64,000 nt of DNA from Cladocopium goreaui (GCA_947184155.2 CAMXCT020001755.1:62001-126000); one strand, 5' to 3'; numbered from the stretch's first letter, positions 12,290 through 26,600 are shown. The notes: generated from the sequence alone by a model not told the origin. Numbers and translations are program-made.

Positions 12290-12920
12290 GGAAAGCTACC
12301 AAAATGACCCAAAATTCCATTTCAATACCCTCTTGCGCTCAGACACCCAAAAATCCTCGAAAAATGTCGAAAACACCACCGTATTCTGGTCTCGGTGCGA
12401 AACCGTTTTTCTGGTCTCGGTGCGAAACCGTTTTTGGCCCCCCCCCCCCAGCTAAAGCTGATATAGCGACTGCTATATTAACAAATGTGATTGAGCATTT
12501 AGTGTAGCTGTTTCCCCCCAATAAGCACGCCTTCACCGCCAAAGCGGTGTGGGCGGATTTTGACTATGGACATATTGATACTTTGAGTATTTTAAATGAT
12601 CAGAATCATGGTAATTATTGCCCAACCCAACATTTATGATTTTGAGCTCTGGATACCAAGAGACCAAGAGGGGTTTTGACTCTGATCCATAGGAGAACTA
12701 AATGTCGCTCAGAAAAAGGAAACAATTACCTCCTGTGGACGCGGGACGTATTTTCTTCATCATTTGGAATTCTCGATCTGTTATAATTTGGACCAGATCT
12801 GTTGCGGAATCATGATGTGGCCGCTCAGAAGGTATTATAGATTGTAATCCGTTGTAATCATGGCAATGAGAATTCCCCCAATTATATATATAGTCTATAT
12901 ATAATATATATATATAGTCT
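12290..12920. other. No supported gene
   Basis: A short direct repeat (GGTCTCGGTGCGAAACCGTTTT, two copies around 12389 and 12414) is followed by a run of ten C. The rest is unique sequence with no recognisable coding content. Confidence 0.5.
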
Positions 12921-12926
12921 ATATAG

Positions 12927-13013
12927 AATCCCCTATAAATAGAACTTTAATGGGAAAATCATCTATATATAATATAGATGATTTTCCCATTAAAGTTCTA
13001 TTTTTAGGGGATT
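12927..13013. repeat. Near-perfect 40-bp inverted repeat (hairpin)
   Basis: The left arm begins AATCCCCTATAAATAGAACT and the right arm ends AGTTCTATTTTTAGGGGATT. The arms match over about 40 bp with one mismatch and a spacer of about 7 bp. A TA dinucleotide patch precedes it. The structure would extrude as a cruciform in DNA or a long hairpin in RNA. It resembles a foldback element or a very compact MITE. Confidence 0.85.
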
Positions 13014-13312
13014 TCCCAGCCAGCCATGTTTGATTACCGAAAGGTAGAATTGAATGTGAATGCTTGAGTAATGACTGACCTGTGGCTCAGGGTCCATGGT
13101 CTGGGGTAGATATCTATATTGACTCATTTTTATATCATCTCCAGTTGGTTACTTGGTTGTTAAAAAGTTTTTCGTCACAGATGCTTTCGCCACACACCTC
13201 CAGACTTGCATTTTACACCTCCGTGGTGGTTTTCTGCACACAGAAATGAGGATGATTTGCTGATGATTCCTGGCTGCAGAAAACCTTCCCTGCGACCTGC
13301 CGGGTTTTGGCA

Positions 13313-14560
13313 GGTCTACTGCTGGCTATTGAACTCGGCCCGAAGCCAACTCATCAGTGAGGCATGGTCCTTCTGCGGTGGTTATGAGGTAGGAGACAAC
13401 CACAAGTGATAAGGGAAAACTCAGAAATGGTTGGTTCCCATAACTGGGGGATCCCCAATGGCTGGATGATTTATAATGGAAAATGGAGGATGATGTAAGA
13501 GTACCCCCATTTTAGGAAACCTCCTGTTGTAAACTAACTTGAACATTTATAGGTTCAGCCTTTGTCTTTGGCAGAAACCTAACTGGGTGCCACATGATCC
13601 ACTGAAAGCTGGATGTCTCTGGTCTCAGAACTGAGAGTTTCCATTCAAGCAGGGGCGTGTTAGAGGGACAAGCTGGCTACAAGCCAGCTCAGATTTATGT
13701 TGGACATATCGTTAGATGTCACAACTTGGGGGGCCCATTGGTGTACGGAATTCCAATTGAATCCCCCCGGAACTGGATAACGGCACCCCTCAGGTGAAGT
13801 TGGCCATGTGTGCTGGTGCCCTGGCTACCTCCGATGATGGAGCTTGGGTTTGCCTCACCAATAAGGAGCTTGGCTTCCGGGATGAGATGAAAGAAGATGT
13901 AGATGTGGACTCCCAGAAGTGGATCCGGTGACTTATTGTTTCGAAAGGAGGACACCCGAAAAGATGATGTTTGAGGGGTAAAGGCGATGGCTTTCTCTAG
14001 TTTTTCCTTTAAATTAATACGAAGCAAAATGGAGGCAACTTCAATGGCGAACATGATGATAGGAGATATGATTCTTGGACAAACCCGTGCGGGATTTTTC
14101 GCGATCACAAGGGAGTTTGAAGAAGCAAACATGGGGATTTTGAGGAACAACAATGCTGGATGAACAAACATCTTGAGATCCATAAAGATGGGGGGTTCAC
14201 CGCGAAAAATTCGCCTGAACTCATCCTGGTTGTGCCACAGGAGACAGGTCATGTGGATGTCTTCATGTGTGGAGACCAAGTGTGGCTCACCTTTGGTGGG
14301 CTGCCATAAAAATAGCCGGACTACCAGGAAATATCCTCTATCAATCTCACATTTTTCCGCGCAGATCCCCGGTATCAACCAAGGTCTGAATTCATCCAGG
14401 CTTTAAATTCCACCGTTTCATCACTTGCAGCCATTTTGGCTCCAGACTTTATTTGAATGTTTCGATAGTGAAGCATCCGGCAGCTGCAACCCCCTGCAGC
14501 CAGCCGGCCATGTGGTTTGGAGGAGATGTCCTTGGCGACACCAAGAAGTACAATGTCAAG
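13313..14560 (+). CDS. Candidate 5' exons, probably of the calpain-like gene
   Basis: Four + strand segments have exon character. 13313-13388 reads VYCWLLNSARSQLISEAWSF followed by CGGYE. 13794-about 13927 begins VKLAMCAGALATSDDGAW. 14155-14279 contains FTAKNSPELILVVPQETGHV. 14508-about 14560 contains PAMWFGGDVLGDTKKYNVK. The first two join in phase across a GT-AG intron (GGYE|VKLAM). ELILVVPQETGHV resembles the [14 protein letters not shown] segment in the later domain III of the calpain gene, which suggests a second C2L-type domain upstream and one gene. Membership in that gene is inferred, and no start codon or signal peptide was identified. Confidence 0.4.
14426..14446 (+). other. Spliced-leader-like segment
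   Basis: AGCCATTTTGGCTC is an exact 14-nt match to the core of the dinoflagellate trans-spliced leader. Over 21 aligned positions 17 match, and the segment ends CCAG where the leader ends CAAG. Spliced-leader remnants in genomic DNA are a known sign of retroposed mRNAs in dinoflagellates. The core is partly self-complementary (AGCCA...TGGCT), so coincidence is possible. Confidence 0.35.
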
Positions 14561-14784
14561 GCACATGGGATATGATGGGGCGATAAGAACAGGTTGGAAT
14601 GCCAAAGGCAGGAGACATTCCATGATTCCCATGATATTCCTATCCTGCATACTTTCCAGCAATCTACCTTGGTGAAAACATGCCATTTGTATCCATTTAT
14701 CTAAGGAAGTTCAGAAGTCAAACTTCCGACAATATGGACAGATGAAAAAGCAGAGGTGGGAAGAGTCAGAGAAGAGAAGAAAAC

Positions 14785-15545
14785 TACCACTACACTACAC
14801 TACACTACTACAAATACAAATATACTACGCTACATTACACTACACTAATTACACTACACTACACTAATTTCATCTATATAATTACACTACACTACACTGA
14901 TTACATTACATCTACAACAACAACTACTACCACAGCTACAACTACAACTACAATACACACTACATTACACTACACTACACTAATTACACTGCAGCACACT
15001 ACAACTACAAATACAAATACAACTACAACTACACTACATTACAGAACACTACACTACACTACATTACATTACATTTCCTTACTTTACAGTACATTGCATT
15101 ACATTACATTACATTGCAACTACAAATACACCTACAACTGCAACTACAACTACCACGAAAACACACTACACTACACTACGCTACACTACACTACGCTACA
15201 CTACAGCTACAACTACATTATTTTACACTACACTACACTGCACTACACTACACTACACTACACTACACTACACCACACTGCACCACACTGCACCACACCA
15301 CACCACACGACACTACACCACACCACACCACACCACACTACACTACACTACACTACGCTACAGTAATACTACACTATACCACGCTACAGCGCACAACACT
15401 ACAGTACACAACGCTACATTACACTTCACTAATTGCACCACACCACAACTAGAACTGCAACTGCAACTACACTGCAGTAACTACACTACATTACAACTAC
15501 TGCTCCACTACACTACACTAGAACTACAACTACAACTGCGCTACA
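14785..15545. repeat. ACTAC satellite
   Basis: A degenerate (ACTAC)n/(ATTAC)n/(CACCA)n array of about 760 bp. Its far end abuts one copy of a 190-bp repeat, and the reverse-complement arrangement appears at 40.0-41.6 kb. Confidence 0.9.
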
Positions 15546-15547
15546 CC

Positions 15548-15740
15548 ACACTACATCCAGCAGTTGTGGTGAGGTGACCACTGCAACCATTGCAACCACC
15601 CCAAAAAACACAACTCCAACCCACTTTCGATCCACGAGTGGGTTCGCTCTGCCATCCATGATTCGCAACAACCAACCTCTTCTATAGGTTTCCTATTTTT
15701 GAAACTTCCGCCACCGCCTTGTGCGGTACGACTGGCAGAA
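15548..15740 (-). mobile_element. Satellite-linked ~190-bp element, copy 1
   Basis: The reverse complement of this segment matches 40015-40200 and 40985-41175. All three share CCAGTxGTACCGCAC at one end, GGTGGTTGGAGTTGT-type sequence internally, and GGTCACCTCACCACAACTGC followed by TGGATGTA at the other end. The ends form a weak inverted repeat (CCAGTAGT / ACTGCTGG). Each copy is fused to a CTAC/GTAG satellite, as expected if element and satellite spread together. Confidence 0.65.
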
Positions 15741-16114
15741 GGAACAAAGAATTGCCCCATTGCAATCCATTGCTGTTTGATTCCCAGGATGCATGTCCCT
15801 TATGTACTTTCCTGCCTATTTTGCATGGTGAAGCCTTGTTCATGATTCGAAATCGGATACTCTGATTTTTGATGCTTAGCTCCCAATTTTTCCTGGTCAA
15901 ATCAGTCAAATCATTTTCTTTCGGTTAAAATGCTTCAATCCTAATTTTCAGATTGAAACCCATTGCATTTCGATTGTTAAAGCTGTCCCCTCCCAAATGT
16001 TTGAGGCTAAATCGCAACAATTTTATACTTGCAACCCAATTATCATAGATCTCCCCCCCAAAAAAACATGATCAACACCTAAGATGCTATGGTTCCAGCT
16101 TCGCATGGCTTCAG

Positions 16115-19100
16115 CTGCCCGAGGCCGATCCCTTGGGCGACACCAAGGTGGTGGACCGCAGTGCCATGGACCGGGACTTCGATGCCCTGGGGAAGCGGCC
16201 GGGGAAGTCCCAGGCCTTTCCGGGCAACGAGTCCATGACCGCGGCTTGGTGAAGTTGGGTGACATGGTCACATGGGGAAAATCCTAAATCTGAATGGGAA
16301 GAATCCATCCATTTTGGAATAGGTTTTTTTGTTGACCTTAATGTTAGGATTCTAAGTATAAGTATTCGTATGGGATGGATGATCATAAGATATATATAGC
16401 ATATATATATAGCATGTTTTGACACTAGCACGAATGGCTAATGGCTCTCACATCTTGGGGGATGGGGGTCAATTCATTTTCACAGGGATTTACGTTGCCA
16501 TGATGTGTGGATTCCCATGATTGCATGCACGACCATAAGCCATATACCCTCCGGTAATTTGTTGCACTTTGCGAACTCGAAGCCATGGCCCATGAAATGT
16601 TCGATGATTGAGGTATCCCAAATGTGAAATTTCCATAGCAAACTGTGAAATCACCAGAGGGTAACTGGGATTTATGGTGGATTTATTCATGGTTGGGGCT
16701 GTTGACCACCTTATGACCGCACTAGCTGGTGGATATGATTTTGTAATCAGTTGAAATGCTCCCCTGTTTGTATTTGATATTGGGGGACAATAGCAATGAA
16801 CAAGTCTCGTTTTTTTTTTTTAAATATTATCGTCATTATATACTATTACTATTTACTATTGCTAGTTTCTTTGTTTATTTTTGGAATATGAAACATTTTT
16901 TGGTTCATGATCTAAACTTTAGTAAATGGTGGTATTTATAGATCTTTCAAGGAGGGTATGATGATTGAGATTTTGGTATATCCTGTGGATGCGTGAGATT
17001 TCTAACCAGTATCGAAAGGGGCATCTGACCATCACACATGGGGATTCAACTATAAAGTATGTGGATTTCAGAATGAATGATTAAATCATTTGGATTTCAG
17101 AGAGAAACATTAGGATATACATATCAAAAAATTAGCTTCGAAATTAGGATTTCACCATCAATGACTTCAGATTTAATAATCTATAGATAATGGGGATACA
17201 ACCAAGTGGGTAAACCATCAGATGTGTGGTAACCCCAAAAGGATCAGGCAAAGATGGGTATGTGACCATCCATCATGGAGATATATTTCGCAACAGCAGA
17301 GATGATATGACCAACCAACAATCTGAGGCAGGATCCTATCCCAACCTCAAGTCCCGTGTTTATGATAGTTAGGGTTAGGATTTTGGGGAATCATCTCCAA
17401 ATGGCAAGCTTTTCCAGTCTAGGAATGATTGTGGTTAGATGCTAAGCCCAAATATCCACCTGTTGGGTATATTGCTGCCTGGGATATCATGGCTGTACCA
17501 CGAGCTGTAGATGATTTTAGCTATGGAACATCCTTCAGCTCCCGAGGCTCCAAAAGCAAAGGCCCCAGTGAAGACGCCAGAGCCTCCCATTGCGGATGGA
17601 GTGCTCTTTGGCCCTGATGGCATGCCGTTGGACAACAACGCGGTAGTTGAGGAGGACCAGGAAGGACAGCTTCACGCCAAGATCACTTCTCATCAAAAGG
17701 TGGCATCTCGATGCATGTGGGGAATGGGGAAGCAAGGTGATATGAAAGTTGGAGGGTTTTACGTACTGTAGTTACATGAGTTATATGAATATGTATATAT
17801 ATATAGATATCCATTATGTATATACCCACAGTAAAGGAACAACATTATTAACAAATGTATGAATGTAATCATTTTGGACAGCGGGGTTAATTTCTGATCA
17901 AAGAAACCATCCAGCGGCAGTCTTCAGATTGCTTGCATAGCTGACCTTGATAAGGGGATGGTTCAAAACTATCAAACCCACAAACTGGATGGTTTACAGC
18001 AAAAAAAGACCACTTTGGCAGGTCCATTGGGACTCCAGTCCCATACCCACCTCTCCCCTGGTGTTTTGATTCGCCAAGGAATTACATGACCAGGGCTGGT
18101 TCCATGCTGAGAGCAATCGCTATGAGCAAGAAGAACTGGCCAAGATGCACATCCAATCCATCAGCAGCGCGGTGGGTCAGCGACACTTGGCAGTACAACC
18201 AAGGCCACGAGGAGGTTTTCGGTAGATGACTGGCCGGCGCTGGGTCTTGACCTTTGGAGGTTCTGGTGGTGTACTGTCAGTAATTGGAAAACACCCTGGC
18301 CGCTTCCAGGACAGCGAGAGTGGGTAGAACGCGCCAACGGTGGGTCCAAGCACTAGGGGGTCAGTGATTTGGATTTCTGTAAGTTTATCGAAACCGAAAT
18401 CCACAATACAATCAATACAATACAATCAATACAATCAATATAATCAACAAAATCAGTGGAAAAAAACGTGGATTTTCCTCCAAATTTTGAGGTTCTCCAT
18501 GATTTTGCTAAGGAGAAACTGCTGGCAACTGTCGCGATGGGCGCTGGGTGAACAGTCCCCATGAGTTCCCGGACCTGGGTCTCACCGGCACGGTGCTGTC
18601 CAACGCCTTGGTTCCCTTTCCACCCAATGACCAGCAGTACTATGTGGGAGGCAAATATGATCCCGTGTGCCTTGGAGCTGAGCTTGAGATTTCAGGCTAG
18701 ATACCAGGTGCTAACGCTAGCAATTTTGTTGGGATCGTTGAAAATAGCAGTGATGTTCTAGAATTGGTACCACATAGGCTCTTCCGACCAGAGGAGCACT
18801 CTTAATCGGTCAGCCATGTCCCAAGGCATTCGACCTTGTGGCCAATTGCCGTGCCAAATTTTGCGCACAATGGCAACCATGGCCGCAGTGATTCGCGCGA
18901 ATTCTGTAAGAGGTGCTGTTAGAGTTGCCGGATACTGTTGCCACATAAACAGTTTTGGAAACTCAAGTCATCCTTTCTTCTATCCTACAAAACTGGCAGA
19001 AGATGTGCCTTAAAATCCTAAGGATTCAGTCTTTTTCCAGCATTTTGCCACCGTTTGTGGAGCCCCTTGACCCCAACCCCTTTTGGCAACGTTCCGTCGA

Positions 19101-19852
19101 CGTTGAGGTACGTCCAGCAGCACCTGGATCCGGCTGGTGGACTTTGCCCAGCACGCGGATGCGGTGCATCTCTTCGATGAATTCAGCTGCAAGACACACT
19201 GCGGCCGCATCTTACAGGGATCTTTGGACAATGGCGCCCTGGATGACAGGGAAGTCAGGAAGGGGAAATGGTAAATCATTTATACCTGACTTGTTTGGTG
19301 AGGGCCAGATTTTTTTTCAAGAATAGTGGCTTGATTTGGGACACTTGGAATTCTTTGGAAGACACGTATCAGTTGGAAGCATTGAAACCTTTCTGGAAGA
19401 TCATCAGCTGGATTTTCGATGAATCTACTGTTTTAGTTTTTTTTTCCTAAGTCTCAGAAGCTCAAAAAAACAGCATTGCACAGATTCCACCTCGAAGCAT
19501 CATATTTATTGTTCGTACAACTACTGTAGTTACTATAACTATAACCATCCAACTTCATGGCTTATTTGGCTTATTGCCCCATGAGGCTACTTTGTGGAAG
19601 CCTTACAGGCGCCGTGCCGGAGTCGCTCCTGCCAAAGAAAGAGCTGTAGACATAGGTATGATACGTATGTACATGGGTTCATACATTAGACATGTACACA
19701 TACACACATCTGCATATATATATGCATATGTATGTATATGGATGAACAAACTGAACTTGGCCCACAAAACCATACATCACGTATTGCTATATGTAATATT
19801 AAAATTTATATCAGTACTTAGAAATACCAAATATCTTTACTGTAATACCACA

Positions 19853-19884
<32 letters not shown>

Positions 19885-22800
19885 TGTATGCAAATATTAT
19901 ATATAAAAGCTATTTCTACTGCTTGTATCATTCAGCCAGATGCTGCCCGGAAGGCTATTAGCTTGCGACCCAAGTTGGTGAAGCAACTCTTCTATGCCTG
20001 GCAAACCAGACGAAGTATTTACATCGCACGTCTCTTCAAACATGGAACTTGGATGAGGGTGGAGGCTTGGAAAGCTTCGATCGTAGATCTGAAACTCAGA
20101 GTAGTGGACCTTGGAAGGATTTGGTAGGTGCGCGTTGGATGATTCTCGTTGCGAAGGGCAGTCTGTTCTGGTCATTTTTGGGAGTTGGAAACCCGGGTAC
20201 CAAGCGTTTTTGATGCACACGGTCTGCTTTCACTATGTCATATGAAGACATGTGACACAACCAACCCTTCCCCCTCACCGCGCTTGATAATTGACTCTTT
20301 CAGGTGGATGACTTTGTTCCAGTTGGACGGTCTGGGAGAAATGACACTGATGGCAATGTGCCCGTTTGTTGCCGCTCTGAGCACTTTCCCAATGTGACCC
20401 TTGGATGACGGTTCTTCACAACTTGTTTTCGGCTCCTTCAGCGACTTCCAACACTTCCGTCCGAGAAAGTCACACATGTTTTTTCTGCAACTTGCGGTCC
20501 TCCCAACTCGTGTTTTTTCAAGCGAGTGGGTCTAAGCTCAGGGCCAGCTTCATTACATTTGATGAGTTGTGTTTTCATTATCACAGGTGATCACCCACAC
20601 TATTGTCAGTATTCTTCTTCAACTTCCCTCGCCAGGGTTTCTTCCCATTCCCTGAGAATGATCTACACTGACTTTTCAGCCAACATTGGTCAAAAGCCAT
20701 CAGTCAACCTTAAACCAGAAAAGCAGCTCAAGTTTTGGATTTGGCTTAGGATTTGGCCCAGTTTGATTGAGAAAGCCTATGCCAAGATCCACACCCTTCG
20801 TTTCTCCTCGAGTGCCATCACCGAAGACGACATGGGCGGCTGGGAGGCCATTGGTGGCGGTGGCAAGGTGGAGGACGCCCTGGCGGATCTCACGGGGGGC
20901 GTGGCCGGGCGCTTCTACACCAAGGCCCGGGGACTCGGGGACGCAACAGGGAGAAAAATGGTGGTTGGATATGGTTTAATGATGTTTAATGGGGACAGAA
21001 TGGGGATCTAGTGGAAGAAGCAATGGAATATGAATGGGAGATGAGTTGGTAACTATTGGGATTCCTATGAAACACTATAATTTTTTTGGGATCAAAATGG
21101 GATTTCTTCCATCTGCCAACTGCTACAAAATTTCGCAACCATCCACAGTATGTTGATAGTAGATGTTTGAAACATATGAAAGTTGGTGGAGAATTTGTGA
21201 GAACGTTGGAAAGAAAGGGTACTAACAGATGGACTGTAGATTTTTGACAGACATCGCGCGCAGAATGTTTTTGTAACACCAACGTCATGGATATTCTCAG
21301 CAAATACCTCCGATGGAAGCATGCAAGTGCTAACTTGCCTCAAGTTGGAATTTCAACGGAAGGGATTTGGGTCAGTCGGTATACTGCAACTGGAGAAAAA
21401 GGTGTAGGTTAAGACTTTCATACCTCAACCAGTAAGAAAACCAGCCGCGAGGATGTCTCCCCCGACCGACTCTTCATCTACATCTATGACTTGCAGCGCG
21501 ATACCTTGTTCGTGTGCCGGCCCAGCCAAACTCTGTGCGACTTGCAGGGTGTCAGGTGGGGCCACAGAGTGCTTCGAGTTGCAAACCCGCGGTGAGAGTA
21601 TAATCCACCTTGTTTTAGACTGAAACAAGGTACGGAACGCTAGGAAGCCGACCACTCCATCTGTGATTTCTTTCTGCACCGCTTGCAAGACAAAATCAAA
21701 GAACCAACTGTTTCACCAAACACTTTCTTTTTACAAGCCTGCTGCCACCTTTCGAAAGAAACATCAAAGACCCTGGAGGTTGAACCCCTACTATCCCTAT
21801 GCAGTGAACCGCGCCGTGCAATGGGAGGGTGGCTTGTACTACCAGGTCTTCTGTGGTGGTCCCGGGGTCCATGATGGAGGTCTTGAGGACATCACAGTGC
21901 CGTACAGCCTATCGCACTGCGAGAAGTTTCCTGAGAAGCGCGAGGATGGATTCTTTTGGCTCAGCGCGGAGGACATGGGTGTGAAAATGGAAAGTCAATG
22001 GAAAGTCTACCAGTCTACCCAGTCTACCCCCAAATAAATATGGCCATTCCAATTGGGGAAAATCGGTCAACTGAGGATGGAAAGGGGGTACCCTATTTTG
22101 ATGGGTCAATAGCTATGGGACCACGGGAATGGGGGATGGACATCCACAACGCCCAGCCTTTTTGAGATCACACACCAGAATACCAGAGTTTTTGATCACA
22201 TCTATGTCACATTCTCCACTGCTTGATGAGAAACAATGGGTAACCCTCCCAATTTCTCCCAATTCTTGACAAGCAATAGGTAAGTGATGGAATTGGAATG
22301 ATGAGGACACAAACAGGTTGCCCCTTGCAAACTGGCCCTGCTGCTTTTTCAAAAAGGACATACAGAAGCTGTTTGGTGTTTATGTTAAAACTATGCCCCA
22401 TATTTTCAGGTAGCTAACCCCTCAGAGCATTCACCACAAGCTGTGGCTTCATTTCCCAAGATGGTGAGAATCCAATCTACATTTTCGTTTTCATCCACTG
22501 TGTCTTTCTTCCAAGCTTGTCTCCACCAGTAGACAACTCTCTCAATGGTGGATCCATGGAAATCCTATGAATCGGAGATTTCGAGGACTTCCATGAATAC
22601 TTCGGCACCATCTTCGAATGTCGCCTCGTGAACTCCGGTGACGTCTCCCTCCCCGAGATGCCACCGCCGCGCTTCGACGTCATTCGGCCGCCGGCCACAG
22701 AGATGTCGCTGATGGCTAGTGGCATGCTGTCCACGGGGATGCCGATGGCCACAGCGATCCCGGGAATGACGGAGTCACCCCACCACTCTGAGATGATGGA

Positions 22801-23580
22801 TGGGGAGGAGATTCAACGGAGAGGTTGGGAAAGTTGGATTTGTTGGGGTGGTTGGATGGTGGTTGGATGGTGGTTGGATGATGGTATGGGGGGGGAGTCT
22901 TTTTTTTGAGTTTGGAATCTTCCAGCGAGCGTTGGATGGCACATGTTCTGCGCATGTTCTGCAGGTGTTCAACACGTGGGGCCCGATGGGCAGCCGTTGG
23001 CTTGGTACGAGTGGATCTATGCCAACCCTGGAGAAGTGGTGCGCATGAATGAGCCGGAATTCGTGATTTCGGTGCCACAACATGCCGTGCCCTGCGAGGT
23101 TTGAAGGGGGGAGGAGCAATTGCTCGAGTTTTTGCCGGAGTTGCTCTGTTTGAGTATGAACCATCCGGGGTTGTCCCAACAGAAGGTACCCTAAAATCCA
23201 GTGGGTATATCATGATTTTCCCAATGAACATTTGTACTCTAAGCTGGCTTGAAAATCACCACCAAAGAATCGAATCCCGATTTTTTCGCCGACCTCCGAC
23301 CGCCTTAAATACACACAAAAATAATTCATAGAGTATTTCCCAGCTGATCAACAGGAGGTATACCTGTACTATACGCCCATGGCTGATAGGTGGTATGTTC
23401 CATTGAGCAATTCGATCCTCGAATGCTCATGAAGAGGCCTGGCAGGCGAGGTGCGGAAATTCAATCCGTGTGTTGGTGCTGCTGCAGATGTCTACAGATA
23501 GATTTGGATAGGGATAGAAACTAAAAAAATCATATACATATCTATATAATCCCATGTAATTACGCACAGATATAATCATG

Positions 23581-23611
<31 letters not shown>

Positions 23612-26600
23612 CATACATACATGCATACATGCATACATGCATACATGCATACATGCATACATGCATACATGCATACATATGCATACATATGCATACATAT
23701 GCATACATATGCATACATATGCATACATATGCATACATATGCATACATATACATATACATATGCATACATATGCATACATATGCATACATATGCATACAT
23801 ATGCATACATATGCATACATATGCATACATATGCATACATATGCATACATATGCATACATATGCATACATATGCATACATATGCATACATATGCCTACAT
23901 ATGCGTACATATACGTACATATACGTACATATACGTACATATACGTACATATACGTACATATACGTACATACATATACATACATATACATACATATACAT
24001 ACATATACATACATATACATACATATACATACATATACATACATATATACATACATATACATACATATACATACATATACATACATATACATACTTATAC
24101 ATACATATACATACATATACATACATATACATACATATACATACATATACATACATATACATACATATACATACATATACATACATATACATACACATAT
24201 ACATACATATACATACATATACATACATATACATACATATACATACATATACATACATATCATATACATATACATACATATACATACATATACATACATA
24301 TACATACATATACATACATATACATACAATACATACATACATATACATACATATACATACATATACATACATATACATACATACATACATACATATACAT
24401 ACATATACATACATATACATACATATACATACATATACATACATATACATACATATACATACATATACATACATTACATATACATACATATACATACATA
24501 TACATACATATACATACATACATACATATACATACCATTACATACATATTACATACCATTACATACCATTACATACCATTACATACCATTACATACCATT
24601 ACATACCATTACATACCATTACATACCATTACATACCATTACATACCATTACATACATTCATACATTCATACATACATACATACATATATATATATATAT
24701 ATGTAGATTAATATATACAGAATACATATTACATATGTATTATGTACGGAGAAAAAAATGGATCGATCAATCGAGCCGGGCCACTGCCCAGGCCCGAGGC
24801 GGTGCCGATCCTTTGCAAGGTCTATGAGAAAGTGGACGGGGAGAACCTCTACAGCCACTGGGGCAATGGCGAATCCACCAGTTTCCACCAGTTTCCTTCC
24901 GATTTGATGAATTCACTACTTAATTTGGGAATCTTCTGGGTCGGAATCCGTGATTTTTCTGGGATTTTCTGGCGATGTGGAGATTGACATTGACCTGCAA
25001 ACATGGGGATCTCAGCAACAAAGGATGGTTCTTGGGGCTTATGTCGCTGAGGTTCATGGGGAATCACTATGGGAACTAACCATCAGAAACGATTCGTTCA
25101 CTTGGTAAACCTAGAGACGCCATCATGAGATCCAAGATGCCGTCTACTTATGGAGATTCTCCACAGGCACTCCATGGTGAATGACCCGAGCTGTTTTGCA
25201 TGTCTGGAAGGTGTAACTAACCGGCTGGATCGCAAGAAAGTTTGGGCACCTGCTAGGCCCCCCCAGCAAAAGTGTGCGGGTTTCCAAAAATAGCAGATAT
25301 CACCCAACCAATGCATAGCATCTGGGTGATTTATTCTAGGAGTGGGAACCCATCTTGCTTGGGACCCTTGCTCAAACTCTGATGAAGCTCCATCCATTTG
25401 TGGGGCCACTCAACCAACAAAAAACATCAGAATTGCTGAAAGACCCTCGTTAGTATAGGCTATTTATCCTATTTCTGAGTTCAGGGTGGGTGGCTCACCC
25501 ACAGTACTTTGTTTTGGTCGGCAACTCCATTTTCTTTACGTTTAGACCCAAATTATTTGATTCTTCCCCAATCTTTCGTTAAATCACTCAATTTTTTTGT
25601 GCTGAAACCTCCAGTGCTGCAGGTGAACCTCTATTTGGCGGTGAACATCTCCATGTTCTCTTGGTAATCTCCCCATGATATATCTCAGTTACCATGAATA
25701 TTTGATGAAAGTGAATTGTCAATGGTTAAACCTCTCCAGATATTGTTGTTTGAAGGTCAAATCCCCCAAATCCAAATATCACTGCTGGTTAAATCCAAAT
25801 ACATATTCTTGATTAGATACATTGGATTGTTCTTTTTTTTAATGTCCAACAATTTTCCCCAATTTGTTCATATTTTTTCCGCAATTTGTTCCATCTTCCA
25901 CCGGCGTTTCGCAAGGCGATCAGCTGGTGTGCCGTTCCAACTGGCTCCCCGTGCGGGACTCCATGGTGGCCTTCTCCGTGAACCGGGGCGGGGAGTATCT
26001 CATCGTGGCAGAATTGCCCCAGGAAACCAGTCATGTGGAGAGGATGATCTTCAGGCGAGGGGGGGGGTTTGGGGCCAAGTGGGATGCTGGCCAATGGGTC
26101 ATTGCATGTCGTATATATATAATCATATCTATATAGACATGATATTACTATATGTATATAATATAATTATATATATATATATACATACATACATACATAC
26201 ATATGTTTGTGTTTCAAAAAGTCTTTTGGAATGACGTTGGATGATTCTTTTTGGTGCCTGTCCTGCTGGTTAGTGGCTTTCCAAGAAAGTTTTCGACCAT
26301 CTTCAGCATGATGATCCGAAATGACTTTCATATTTTTCTGGCGCTTTGTAAAGCCGCCAATCAGATATTTGTAAACCATTCATTTCGGGTGGGTTTACAT
26401 ACCTTCAGTCAATGCTTATACATTTGTGCAGGTGTTATGCCTCCCAACCCTACGTCATGGTGGCCGCCCATCGAATGACCCGGAGACATTTGCTGGCCAA
26501 GCCAGTGAAGCTTCCAGGTGGGGCACCCGCCACAATTGGAACGATTTGACTATTTGACCAACAGAAATTGATAGGTTTGGATGGATTCTTATTTAATTTA

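Noticed and set aside
14375-14686. Minus-strand 103-codon frame
   Set aside because: No domain resemblance, and a better exon-like reading exists on the + strand at 14508-14560.
23578-24700. CRISPR-like array
   Set aside because: Direct repeats without unique spacers; simple-sequence DNA in an intron of a eukaryotic gene.
23577-24827. Several open frames of 300-400 codons on both strands
   Set aside because: They translate only to Tyr/Ile/His/Thr repeats from the CATA microsatellite; same for 31252-32421.
25716-26234. 172-codon frame over the 25916 exon
   Set aside because: Alternative frame of the exon; the frame giving [20 protein letters not shown] joins the next exon in phase and fits calpain domain III.
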